Shown: positions 6,261-12,893, numbered from the stretch's first letter. The stretch: 14,858 nt of DNA from Candidatus Dormiibacterota bacterium (GCA_003153215.1 PLXL01000278.1:12018-26875), one strand, 5' to 3'. The notes: generated from the sequence alone by a model not told the origin. Made by a program: numbers and translations.

Positions 6261-6812
6261 CTACTTGCCCTTGCCTGCCTTGCCGGACTTCCCGGCCTTC
6301 CGCCGGATCCGCTCCCCCCGGTAGAGGATGCCCTTGCCCTTGTAGGGCTCGGGCTTGCGGAACGAGCGGATCTTGGCGGCCACCTGGCCCACCACCTCTT
6401 TGTTGGCCCCGCTCACCACGATCTGGGTCGGTGCCGGGACCTCGATGGTCACCCCCTCCGGGGGCGTGTAGCGGATCGGGTGGGAGTAGCCCAGCGTCAG
6501 CACCAGGTCCGAGCCCTGGCGGGTGGCGCGGAAGCCCACCCCGACCAGGTCGAGGTTGCGGGTGAATCCGGTGCTCACCCCCTCCACCATGTTGGCGATC
6601 AGGGTCCGGGTCAGCCCGTGAAGCGAACGGTGCACGGCGCTGTCGGTCGGGCGCTTGACCTCGACCACGCCGTCACCGACGACCACGGACATCGCCGGCG
6701 GGACCAGTCGCTCCAGGGTGCCGCGCGAGCCCGATACGGAGACGTGGGCTCCGGTCGCGACCACCTGGACGCCGGCGGGAAGCGGGATGGGACTGCGGCC
6801 GATGCGCGACAT
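6261..6812 (-). CDS. rplF: 50S ribosomal protein L6
   Basis: L6 lies near the factor-binding stalk base of the 50S subunit. The 183-residue product has the duplicated L6 fold. Its first domain begins SRIGRSPIPLPAGVQV. The second contains LDLVGVGFRATRQGSDLVLTLGYSHP and the signature block KIRSFRKPEPYKGKGILYRGE. The C-terminus is a short Lys/Gly-rich tail (KAGKSGKAGKGK). The start lies four bases after rpsH, and sixteen bases precede rplR. Confidence 0.98.
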   Translation of the reverse strand: MSRIGRSPIPLPAGVQVVATGAHVSVSGSRGTLERLVPPAMSVVVGDGVVEVKRPTDSAVHRSLHGLTRTLIANMVEGVSTGFTRNLDLVGVGFRATRQGSDLVLTLGYSHPIRYTPPEGVTIEVPAPTQIVVSGANKEVVGQVAAKIRSFRKPEPYKGKGILYRGERIRRKAGKSGKAGKGK

Positions 6813-6816
6813 CAGA

Positions 6817-7212
6817 TCACCACACGAAGGCGACGACTTCGCCGCCGAGACCGCGGCGCTGGGCCGCCTGGCCGGTCATCAGGCCCTGGCTCGTTGAGAT
6901 GACCGCGATCCCGAGACCGCCGAGCACCCGGGGGAGCTCCGACTTGCGGGCGTAAACGCGAAGACCCGGCCGGCTGATGCGGCGCAGGCCGCTGAGCGCA
7001 CGGCCCCGCGGGCTGCGCGCCTTGAAGGTGATGGTGACGACCTCCTGGGGCGTCTCCCCGCTCACGGAGTAGTCGGCAATGAAGCCCTCATCCTTAAGCA
7101 CGCGGGCAATCTCCACCTTCATCCGGCTGGCGGGGATGACCACGGTCCGGTGGTTGGCCGCATTGGCGTTGCGGACCCGGGTGAGCATGTCGGCGATGGT
7201 GTCGCTGATCAT
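6817..7212 (-). CDS. rpsH: 30S ribosomal protein S8
   Basis: S8 binds the central domain of 16S rRNA. In E. coli it represses the spc operon by binding an mRNA mimic near rplE, but no such element was identified here by eye. The 131-residue product begins MISDTIADMLTRVRNANAANH and contains KVEIARVLKDEGFIADY. The C-terminal rRNA-binding signature GIAVISTSQGLMTGQAAQRRGLGGE is also present. Length is normal. It starts four bases after the rpsN stop and ends four bases before the rplF start. Confidence 0.98.
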   Translation of the reverse strand: MISDTIADMLTRVRNANAANHRTVVIPASRMKVEIARVLKDEGFIADYSVSGETPQEVVTITFKARSPRGRALSGLRRISRPGLRVYARKSELPRVLGGLGIAVISTSQGLMTGQAAQRRGLGGEVVAFVW

Positions 7213-7216
7213 CGCC

Positions 7217-7402
7217 TCACCACGAGCTCTTCCGGACCCCGGGGATCTGGCCCATGCTGGCCAGCCCGCGGAAGCAGATGCGGCACATCCCGAACTTGCG
7301 CATGTAGGCGCGCGGCCGCCCGCACAGAGCGCACCGATGGCGCTGCTGGGTGGAGAACCGAGGCGCCCGGAGCGACTTGGCTATCAGTGACTTCTTGGCC
7401 AT
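7217..7402 (-). CDS. rpsN: 30S ribosomal protein S14, zinc type (type Z)
   Basis: S14 is a late-assembling 30S head protein. The 61-residue length and the four cysteines Cys24-x2-Cys27 and Cys40-x2-Cys43 (RCALCGRPRAYMRKFGMCRICF) identify the short zinc-binding form, not the cysteine-free form of about 100 residues. The C-terminal FRGLASMGQIPGVRKSSW is the standard ending. The ATG is preceded by GAGGTG at suitable distance. Four bases separate the stop from the rpsH start. Confidence 0.98.
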   Translation of the reverse strand: MAKKSLIAKSLRAPRFSTQQRHRCALCGRPRAYMRKFGMCRICFRGLASMGQIPGVRKSSW

Positions 7403-7460
7403 GAGGCACCTCGTCGCGCCGTATCGGCGAATGCCGACGCGCGCGAACTATCTACCAACA
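7403..7460 (-). other. 58-base spacer between rplE and rpsN
   Basis: This is the longest gap inside the spc block. Just after the L5 stop, the minus strand is locally AT-richer than its surroundings (GTTGGTAGATAGTT). A small inverted repeat TCGGC-ATTC-GCCGA lies in the middle. GAGGTG near 7404-7409 serves as the ribosome-binding site of rpsN. TAGATA could be read as a weak -10 element, but no convincing -35 accompanies it, so an internal promoter here is only a possibility. Confidence 0.35.
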
Positions 7461-8024
7461 CTAACTCTTCCGAAACGGCATGCCGAAGTGGGTGAGCAGG
7501 GCCCGGCCCTCGTCATCGGTCTTGGCGCTCGAGACAATGCAGACCTCGAGGCCACGCAGCTTGTCGATCTTGTCGTAGTCGATCTCGGGGAAGACCAGCT
7601 GTTCCTTGAGCCCCAGGGTGTAGTTGCCATGGCCGTCGAAGGCCTTGGGGTCCACCCCACGGAAGTCCCGGATGCGGGGCAGGGCGACGTTGATCAGCTT
7701 GTCCAGGAAGAACCACATCCGGTCGGACCGGAGGGTCACCTTGACCCCGATCGGCATCCCGGCGCGGAGCTTGAAGGCGGCCACCGACTTCCGTGCCCGG
7801 ATCACGATGGGCGCCTGGCCGGTCATCGTCTTGACGTCGGCCACTGCTGCGTCGATGGCGCGCCCGTTCTGGATGGCCTCGCCCAGACCGATGTTGACCA
7901 CGATCTTCTCGATCCGTGGGACCTGCATGGCGTTGGTGTAGCGGAACTCCCGGACCAGCTCGGGGACGACCTGCTCCTGGTACTGGCGGCGGAGGCGCGG
8001 AGCCTCGGCGACTGCGACGGCCAT
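7461..8024 (-). CDS. rplE: 50S ribosomal protein L5
   Basis: L5 binds 5S rRNA in the central protuberance and contacts P-site tRNA. The chosen ATG gives 187 residues and overlaps the rplX stop by one base. An in-frame ATG 11 codons upstream would lie inside rplX and would add residues not typical of the family. The product contains RYTNAMQVPRIEKIVVNIGLGEA near residues 28-50, then TGQAPIVIRARKSVAAFKLR, GVKVTLRSDRMWFFLDKL, and the C-terminal HGNYTLGLKEQLVFPEI and GLEVCIVSSAKTDDEGRALL blocks. All are diagnostic for L5. A 58-base spacer follows before rpsN. Confidence 0.98.
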   Translation of the reverse strand: MAVAVAEAPRLRRQYQEQVVPELVREFRYTNAMQVPRIEKIVVNIGLGEAIQNGRAIDAAVADVKTMTGQAPIVIRARKSVAAFKLRAGMPIGVKVTLRSDRMWFFLDKLINVALPRIRDFRGVDPKAFDGHGNYTLGLKEQLVFPEIDYDKIDKLRGLEVCIVSSAKTDDEGRALLTHFGMPFRKS

Positions 8025-8443
8025 CAGCCGGTCACCCGCTCGTAGCGCTCGCCACACTTGCGGCAGATCATCACGCGGACGCCTTCCTCGGTCACCTGAT
8101 GGGCAACCCGGGTCTTCTTCTCGCAGCGGTTGCAGACCAGCTGCACGTTGCTGTAGGCGATCGGCCCGTTGAAGTCGACGATGCCGCCCTGGAGGTTGCC
8201 CGCCACGTTGGCCTTGGTGTGGCGCTTCATCAGGTTGACGCCCCGGATGACGATCCGCTGGCGCTCACCAACGACTCGCTCCACGATCCCACGCTTGCCC
8301 TTGTCCTTGCCGGTGATGACCTCCACGGTGTCACCACTCCGGATGTCGAGGGGACGCATCGCCCCATCTGCCCAGCCCTCGTGCTCCACCTCAACGCGAT
8401 GGTGCCTGGCGCGGGCGGCTCGGCGGTTGGCGACCAAGCCCAT
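8024..8443 (-). CDS. rplX: 50S ribosomal protein L24, cysteine-containing, N-terminally extended
   Basis: L24 initiates 50S assembly and lies near the tunnel exit. The L24 core runs from about residue 29, with a KOW motif at about 36-63 (SGDTVEVITGKDKGKRGIV) followed by VRGVNLMKRHTK-type rRNA contacts. Cys104-x2-Cys107 and Cys127-x2-Cys130 form a likely zinc ribbon, as in cysteine-containing L24 variants. The first 28 residues are an Arg/His-rich extension absent from typical L24 of about 100-110 residues. The start abuts the rplN stop and has an almost ideal ribosome-binding site, so the extension is probably translated. The stop shares one base with the rplE start (TGATG). If translation instead began at Met29, the product would be an ordinary 111-residue L24. 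Confidence 0.96.
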   Translation of the reverse strand: MGLVANRRAARARHHRVEVEHEGWADGAMRPLDIRSGDTVEVITGKDKGKRGIVERVVGERQRIVIRGVNLMKRHTKANVAGNLQGGIVDFNGPIAYSNVQLVCNRCEKKTRVAHQVTEEGVRVMICRKCGERYERVTG

Positions 8444-8812
8444 CTAGATCACCTCCGGTGCGAGGGACACGATCTTCATGTAGTTCCGCTCGCGCAGCTC
8501 TCGCGCGACCGGACCGAAGATGCGGGTGCCCCGAGGGTTGTTCTGGGGGTTGATCAACACGGCAGCGTTCTCGTCGAAACGGATCTGGCTGCCGTCCGGC
8601 CGGTGAAAGGGCTGCGTGGTGCGGACGATGACGGCCCGAACCACCTCGCCCTTCTTGACTTGCGCGTTGGGCTGGGCGACCTTGACCGTCCCGATGATGA
8701 CGTCGCCGACGGACCCGTACTTCCGGCGGCTGCCGCCGAGCACGCGGATGCAGAGGAGCTCTCGTGCCCCGCTGTTGTCGGCCACCTTCAGGATGCTCTC
8801 CTGCTGGATCAC
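8444..8812 (-). CDS. rplN: 50S ribosomal protein L14
   Basis: L14 lies on the intersubunit face of the 50S subunit and contributes to bridge B8 and to silencing-factor (RsfS) binding. The 122-residue length is exactly typical. The product starts IQQESILKVADNSGARELLCIRVLGG, contains the GDVIIGTVKVAQPNAQVKKG strand-rich core and ends in the conserved KIVSLAPEVI. The start codon is GTG, three bases after the rpsQ stop, with a weak upstream purine tract. The final codons for PEVI contain the GGAGGTGAT ribosome-binding site of rplX, whose ATG directly abuts the TAG stop. Confidence 0.98.
   Translation of the reverse strand: MIQQESILKVADNSGARELLCIRVLGGSRRKYGSVGDVIIGTVKVAQPNAQVKKGEVVRAVIVRTTQPFHRPDGSQIRFDENAAVLINPQNNPRGTRIFGPVARELRERNYMKIVSLAPEVI
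8448..8456 (-). promoter_or_regulatory. ribosome-binding site of rplX
   Basis: GGAGGTGAT on the minus strand is a near-perfect anti-16S complement within the last codons of rplN. Its GGAGG core lies eight bases before the ATG at 8443. This supports the long L24 start over an internal ATG at residue 29, which has no comparable site. Confidence 0.8.
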
Positions 8813-8815
8813 TGC

Positions 8816-9100
8816 TTACTTCGCCTTCTCGATGATCTCGGAGACCCGCCAGCGCTTCTCCTTGGAGATGGGCCGGGTCTCGGTGATACGGACCCGGTCG
8901 CCCACCGCACAGCTCCCCTCGGCGTCGTGGACCTTGAGGCGGCGGTTGCGAGTGACCACCTTCTTGTAGAGGCGGTGGGGCTTCTTCTCCTCGACCAGGA
9001 CGACGACCGTGTTCTGCATCTTGTCGCTCACCACGACACCATCCCGGACCTTGCGGCGGCTGCGCTCCACGGTCGGCTCTGTCACGGGCTGCTCACTCAT
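8816..9100 (-). CDS. rpsQ: 30S ribosomal protein S17
   Basis: S17 is an early-assembly OB-fold protein of the 30S body. The 94-residue product has a short polar N-terminal lead (about 15 residues) before RKVRDGVVVSDKMQNTVVVLVE. The YKKVVTRNRRLKVHDAEG region and the GDRVRITETRPISKEKRWRV signature follow. The ATG lies inside the end of rpmC, an overlap of eight bases, and is preceded by GAGGAG at good spacing. Three bases separate the TAA stop from the rplN start. This is the usual boundary between S10 and spc operon genes, and it leaves no room for a separate promoter. Confidence 0.98.
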   Translation of the reverse strand: MSEQPVTEPTVERSRRKVRDGVVVSDKMQNTVVVLVEEKKPHRLYKKVVTRNRRLKVHDAEGSCAVGDRVRITETRPISKEKRWRVSEIIEKAK

Positions 9101-9662
9101 CTGTCTGCTCCTCGTCGGGCCCCGTGGTGCCCTCGTCTGCGATCTCGGAGCCGTCGCCGGCTGCCTCCGGGTCGTCTACCGCCTCGTCGCCGGCCGGCTC
9201 CACGGCGGTCTCGACCTCAGCGACCGGCTCCGCTTCCGCGCGGGCTCGGCGGGGACGGCGCACCTTCGCGGCCGGCTCCGGCACGACCACCGCAGTGTCG
9301 TCCAATTCAGGCTCCGCGACGGCGGCTCCGGCGTCCACCAGCTCCGCGTCCACGACCTCCCCGGCCGGGACCGCGGTCTGACGCCGGCGGAGGAGGCCGC
9401 GCGGACGCACCTGCTCCTCTGGCTCCTCCTCGACCTCCAGGTCGGAGACGAGGTGATGGCCACGGGCGAGCTCGAGCTGGATGGTCATGGTGCGAGCGAT
9501 CTCCCGGCGGAGCTCGCGCACCTGCCGGTGGTTCTCCACCTGGCCGGCCGCCTGCTGGAAGCGGACCTCGAAGAGACGGCGGCGCTGCTGGCGCAGGTGC
9601 TCGTCGAGATCCTCGTTCGTCATCGTGCGGAGAACATTCACCGCCTCGGCCTGCTTGCTCAC
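9093..9662 (-). CDS. rpmC: 50S ribosomal protein L29 with very long acidic tail
   Basis: L29 lies at the tunnel exit next to L23. Residues of about 8-66 form the normal two-helix L29 fold, with the NEDLDEHLRQQRRRLFEVRFQ helix and the QVRELRREIARTMTIQLELA helix. Most L29 proteins end near residue 65-80, but this one continues to 189. The tail of about 115 residues is rich in Glu, Asp, Ala and Val, with one Arg-rich island (KVRRPRRARAEAE) in the middle and a strongly acidic end (PDEEQTDE). The frame is open and continuous, so there is no sign of a frameshift or a separate gene. The GTG start overlaps the rplP stop. The tail extends eight bases into rpsQ and supplies the GAGGAG ribosome-binding site of that gene. 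The tail's function is unknown. Confidence 0.96.
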   Translation of the reverse strand: MSKQAEAVNVLRTMTNEDLDEHLRQQRRRLFEVRFQQAAGQVENHRQVRELRREIARTMTIQLELARGHHLVSDLEVEEEPEEQVRPRGLLRRRQTAVPAGEVVDAELVDAGAAVAEPELDDTAVVVPEPAAKVRRPRRARAEAEPVAEVETAVEPAGDEAVDDPEAAGDGSEIADEGTTGPDEEQTDE

Positions 9663-10102
9663 GCCGTCTCCTCCGCCTCGACCTCGTCGCCCGTCCCCTG
9701 CCGGGCGACGAAGCGCGTGGGGATGGGGAGCTTGTGGGCGGCGAGGCGCATCGCCTCGCGGGCGATCTCCTCACTGACGCCGCTCATCTCGAAGAGAACA
9801 CGCCCCGGCTTCACCACCGCCGCCCACCCCTCGGGAGCGCCCTTGCCGGACCCCATCCGGGTCTCGGCGGGCTTCTTGGTGTAGGCGTGGTCGGGGAAGA
9901 TGCGAATCCAGATCTGCCCGCCGCGGCGGACGTGCCGGGTCATGGCCCGCCGGGCCGCCTCGATCTGCCGGCTGGTCATCCAGCAGGGCTCGAGCGCCTG
10001 GAGCCCGTAGGGGCCGAACGCCAGCGTGTTGCCGCGCTGGGCGCTGCCCTGGCGGCGTCCCCGGTGGAGCTTGCGGAACTTGGTCCGCTTGGGCATCAGC
10101 AC
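9659..10102 (-). CDS. rplP: 50S ribosomal protein L16
   Basis: L16 binds near the A-site of the 50S subunit and organises late assembly. The 147-residue product begins MLMPKRTKFRKLHRGR, the conserved family N-terminus, read from a GTG start. It contains GGQIWIRIFPDHAYTKKPAETRMGSGKG, in which the Arg before MGSGKG corresponds to the arginine hydroxylated in E. coli, followed by PEGWAAVVKPGRVLFEMSGV. The last residues, EVEAEETA, form a short acidic tail slightly beyond the usual end. An ATG two codons inside is less likely because GGAGG is ideally spaced for the GTG. Two bases separate it from rpsC, and its stop overlaps the rpmC GTG as GTGA. Confidence 0.97.
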   Translation of the reverse strand: MLMPKRTKFRKLHRGRRQGSAQRGNTLAFGPYGLQALEPCWMTSRQIEAARRAMTRHVRRGGQIWIRIFPDHAYTKKPAETRMGSGKGAPEGWAAVVKPGRVLFEMSGVSEEIAREAMRLAAHKLPIPTRFVARQGTGDEVEAEETA

Positions 10103-10104
10103 CG

Positions 10105-11157
10105 TCAGTCCTCCTCAGCCTCGGCCTCGGGCTCGCCGCTCGGGGCCGGCTTCTTGGCCGGGGTGGGACGGCGGCGCGCCGCCGCCTTCTTGACCGGGAG
10201 CTTCTCGACCTTGGCATCGGCCCCGGGAACGACCCCGAGCTCCGGGAGCTCCTCGTCGAGCTCCGCGATCTCCGTCTCGACGGCTTCTACATCCGCCTCG
10301 CCGAGAGCGGCGTCGACCACGAGCCCCGCCTCAGCAGCGCCAGCCTCGCCCACCTCGGCGCCGGCCTCGTCACCGAGGGGCACGTCGGCGAGAGCCGCGG
10401 GCGCGACCTCCTCACGGTCGGGCGCCGCAACCGCAACCGCCGGGCGCCGCTCGCGATCGGGCGCCACGGCAGGACGCGCCGCCTCGACCACCTCACGCCC
10501 CGGGCCTCCGATCATCACCGGCTCGCCGGTGGCGGTGACGTAGTCGCCCTTGTAGATCCAGCAGGTGACACCGATGCGGCCAAAGGTGGTCCTCGCCTCG
10601 GCCCGACCGAAGTCGATGTTGGCGCGGAGGGTGTGGAGGGGCACGCGCCCATCCCGGTCCCACTCCCGGCGGGACATCTCAGCGCCGCCCAGACGGCCGC
10701 TCACCTGGAGCTTCACGCCCTTGGCGCCCGCCCGCATGCTCCGCATCACGGTCTGCTTGAGGGCGCGCCGGAAGGCGATCCGCTTCTCCAGCTGGGAGGC
10801 CACGTTCTCGGCGACCAGCCGGGCGTCAAGCTCGGGCGTCTTGATCTCGTGGATGGTCACCCGGACCTTCTTGCCGCTGATCCGCTCCAGCTCGTCGCGG
10901 AGGGCGTCGACGGACGCGCCCTGCTTGCCGATCACGATACCGGGCTTGGCGGTCTGGATGATCACGGTCAGCTGGTTGGCGCTGCGCTCGGTCTCGATCC
11001 GGGCGACGCCAGCGTTGCGAAGACGGCTGCCGATCAGCCGGCGCATCGCCAGGTCCTCGTGGAGCAGCTTGGTGTACTCCTTGTCCGCGTACCAGCGGGC
11101 GTCCCACTGGCGGTAGACCCCGAGGCGGAAGCCGATAGGGTTCACCTTCTGTCCCAT
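10105..11157 (-). CDS. rpsC: 30S ribosomal protein S3 with long C-terminal tail
   Basis: S3 lines the mRNA entry channel and contributes to ribosomal helicase activity and mRNA proofreading. Residues 1 to about 207 are a complete S3. They include the GQKVNPIGFRLG start, a type II KH domain with the GKQG loop at residues 77-80, the FRRALK motif (Arg130, Arg131, Lys134) corresponding to the helicase-linked basic patch, and the SGRLGGAEMSRREW block. About 143 residues rich in Ala, Glu, Val and Pro follow, with a basic patch near the end (KKAAARRRPTPAKKPA) and the acidic finish EPEAEAEED. Typical bacterial S3 is about 210-240 residues, against 350 here. The start shares a base with the rplV stop. 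The tail's last Glu codons carry the rplP ribosome-binding site. No known domain is recognised in the tail. Confidence 0.97.
   Translation of the reverse strand: MGQKVNPIGFRLGVYRQWDARWYADKEYTKLLHEDLAMRRLIGSRLRNAGVARIETERSANQLTVIIQTAKPGIVIGKQGASVDALRDELERISGKKVRVTIHEIKTPELDARLVAENVASQLEKRIAFRRALKQTVMRSMRAGAKGVKLQVSGRLGGAEMSRREWDRDGRVPLHTLRANIDFGRAEARTTFGRIGVTCWIYKGDYVTATGEPVMIGGPGREVVEAARPAVAPDRERRPAVAVAAPDREEVAPAALADVPLGDEAGAEVGEAGAAEAGLVVDAALGEADVEAVETEIAELDEELPELGVVPGADAKVEKLPVKKAAARRRPTPAKKPAPSGEPEAEAEED
10110..10116 (-). promoter_or_regulatory. ribosome-binding site of rplP
   Basis: GAGGAGG on the minus strand is encoded in the final Glu/Asp codons of rpsC. It leaves seven bases to the GTG at 10102 and thirteen to the internal ATG at 10096. 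This spacing favours the GTG start of L16. Confidence 0.75.
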
Positions 11158-11783
11158 CAGTCCTTCTCCTCGTCGTCCTGAGCGGCGTCAGCGTCGGCTT
11201 CGCCGGCGTCGGCCTCCGCCGCGCCCGGGTCAAGGGCGTCGGTCTCGGGTGTCTCGATCTCGTCGCCGGCCGAGGTCTCGGGGACCTCCAGGGTCACCTC
11301 CTCGGCGGCGGCCGCGGCGGTGGCCGCCTCGTGCGCCCGGCGGATCTGGGCCGGACGGCGGCGGCGGGTGGCCGCCGGCCGAGTCGATCCCTGTCCTCCG
11401 GACCGGCCTGGCATCGCCACCACCGAACGGCGGCGGCGGTCCGGCTCCGGCTCCTCGTCGGTGACGTAGCACCGGAGGTGGCTCATCCGCTTGAAGAGGC
11501 TCCCGGCCATGCCGCGGGGCTTGGGGATGAAGCGCTTCATGATCCCGGCCTGGTCGACGTCGATGCGGTCGACGCGGAGCGAGGAAGCCTCCAGGTTGAA
11601 GTTGTGCTCCGCGTTGGCGGCGGCCGACTTGATCACCTTGGCCACCTCCTTGGCGGCGTGGCGCGGGGTGAAGCTGAGCAGCGCGAGAGCTTCGGCCACA
11701 GGCAGGCCGATGACGCTGTCGGCGACCAGCCTCGCCTTGCGGGAGGTGATCCGAACGCCCTTGGCGGTGGCGATGACTTTCAC
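11157..11783 (-). CDS. rplV: 50S ribosomal protein L22 with long C-terminal tail
   Basis: L22 contacts all 23S rRNA domains, and its hairpin lines the exit tunnel. Residues 1 to about 108 form a normal L22, with RITSRKARLVADSVIGLPVA near the start and the tunnel hairpin region MKRFIPKPRGMAGSLFKRMSH at about 82-102. About 100 further residues follow. The first half of this tail is Arg-rich (RRRR and TRRRRPAQIRR stretches), then comes an alanine run and a strongly acidic end (AQDDEEKD). Family members are usually about 110-130 residues, so the product of 208 is nearly doubled. The start is GTG, overlapping the rpsS stop as GTGA. The codons for the final DEEK provide GAGGAG upstream of rpsC, whose ATG shares one base with this stop codon (TGATG). 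The tail is probably disordered and its function is unknown. Confidence 0.97.
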   Translation of the reverse strand: MKVIATAKGVRITSRKARLVADSVIGLPVAEALALLSFTPRHAAKEVAKVIKSAAANAEHNFNLEASSLRVDRIDVDQAGIMKRFIPKPRGMAGSLFKRMSHLRCYVTDEEPEPDRRRRSVVAMPGRSGGQGSTRPAATRRRRPAQIRRAHEAATAAAAAEEVTLEVPETSAGDEIETPETDALDPGAAEADAGEADADAAQDDEEKD

Positions 11784-12064
11784 TTGAGGGCGGTGCTCCG
11801 CTCGGTGTGGTGGCCGTGCCCGCGGTACTTGCGGGTGGCGGCGAACTCGCCGAGCTTGTGCCCGACCATGGTCTCGGTGATGAACACCGGGTTGTGCTTG
11901 CGCCCGTCATGCACGGCGATGGTGTGTCCGACCATCTCCGGGAAGATGTCGCTGCGCCGCGACCAGGTCTTGATGACCCTCTTCTCCCTGCTCTGGTTCA
12001 GCTTCTGAACCTTGGCGAGCAGGTGATCGTCGCAGAACGGCCCTTTCTTGAGGGAACGGCTCAT
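11780..12064 (-). CDS. rpsS: 30S ribosomal protein S19
   Basis: S19 lies in the 30S head and forms a complex with S13 near the A-site tRNA and the intersubunit bridge. The 94-residue product has the classic SRSLKKGPFCDDHLL start, the IKTWSRRSDIFPEMVGHTIAVHDG core and the GHKLGEFAATRKYRGHG ending. Length and composition are normal. It starts four bases after rplB, with only a weak purine-rich stretch upstream. Its last codons overlap the rplV GTG start as GTGA, indicating coupled translation of S19 and L22. Confidence 0.98.
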   Translation of the reverse strand: MSRSLKKGPFCDDHLLAKVQKLNQSREKRVIKTWSRRSDIFPEMVGHTIAVHDGRKHNPVFITETMVGHKLGEFAATRKYRGHGHHTERSTALK

Positions 12065-12068
12065 GGTC

Positions 12069-12893
12069 TCACTTCTTCCGGCGACGCACGATCATGCGGT
12101 CGGTCTTCTTGTTGCGGCGGGTGCGGTAGCCGAGTGCCGGCTTGCCCCATGGGGTCTGCGGGTGCCCACCGGCGCCGCTGCGACCCTCGCCGCCTCCGTG
12201 CGGGTGGTCGAACGGGTTCATGGCCATGCCGCGCACCGAGGGCCGCCAGCCCCGCCAACGCGACTTGCCCGCCTTGCCGATGTTCTGGTTCTCGTGGTCG
12301 GCGTTGCCGACCTGGCCCACGGTGGCGAAGCAGCGGACGTCGATCCGCCGGACCTCCCCGGAGGGCATCCGCACGGTGGCGAAGTCGCCCTCCTTGGCGA
12401 TCAGCTGGGCCGCGACGCCGGCGCTGCGCACCAGCTGGCCGCCCCGGCCGGGGAGCATCTCGAGGTTGTGGATGGTCGTGCCGAGCGGGATGTTGGCGAG
12501 CGGCAGGGCGTTGCCGGGCTTGATCTCGGCGCCGACACCGGCGCTGATGACGGTCCCGACGGTCAGCCCCAGGGGGGCGAGGATGTACCGCTTCTCGCCG
12601 TCGGCGTAGTGCAGGAGGGCGATCCGGGCGCTCCGGTTGGGGTCGTACTCGATCGCCGCGACCCGGGCGACCATGTCGTGCTTGGTGCGCCGGAAGTCGA
12701 TCATCCGGTAGAGCTTGGTATGGCCGCCCCCGCGGTGACGCACCGTGATCCGGCCGGTGTTGTTGCGGCCGCTCGCCTTCTTGAGGTGGACGGTGAGGCT
12801 GCGCTCCGGGGTGGTGCTGGTCACCTCCTCGAAGGAGCTGACGGCCATGAACCGGCGGCCAGCGCTGGTCGGCTTGTATTTGTTGACTGGCAT
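12069..12893 (-). CDS. rplB: 50S ribosomal protein L2
   Basis: L2 is a core 50S protein needed for subunit association and peptidyl-transferase activity. The 274-residue product is the expected length. It opens with VNKYKPTSAGRRF and contains the RNA-binding OB and SH3-like regions (TGRITVRHRGGGHTKLYRMIDF, then GTTIHNLEMLPGRGGQLVRSAG). The highly conserved DHPHGGGEG loop is at about residues 229-237, and its first His, at about 230, corresponds to the functionally important His229 of E. coli. The residue before this loop is Phe (MNPFDHPH), where Val is usual. The C-terminus is the normal basic tail ending RRRKK. The start lies four bases after the rplW stop, and rpsS follows after four bases. 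Confidence 0.98.
   Translation of the reverse strand: MPVNKYKPTSAGRRFMAVSSFEEVTSTTPERSLTVHLKKASGRNNTGRITVRHRGGGHTKLYRMIDFRRTKHDMVARVAAIEYDPNRSARIALLHYADGEKRYILAPLGLTVGTVISAGVGAEIKPGNALPLANIPLGTTIHNLEMLPGRGGQLVRSAGVAAQLIAKEGDFATVRMPSGEVRRIDVRCFATVGQVGNADHENQNIGKAGKSRWRGWRPSVRGMAMNPFDHPHGGGEGRSGAGGHPQTPWGKPALGYRTRRNKKTDRMIVRRRKK

Noticed and set aside
8025..8057. Longer start for L5, 11 codons upstream
   Set aside because: It would overlap the end of rplX with no ribosome-binding site or family support. The one-base TGATG junction at 8024 fits the cluster style.
8813..8815. A separate spc-operon promoter between rpsQ and rplN
   Set aside because: Only three bases separate the genes and no hexamers were noticed in the end of rpsQ, so the S10 and spc blocks appear co-transcribed.
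7916..10543. An 875-codon open frame on the plus strand, opposite L5 to S3
   Set aside because: It runs antisense to seven secure ribosomal-protein genes, and its translation is low in complexity and unlike any protein. Long antisense frames are expected in GC-rich coding DNA.
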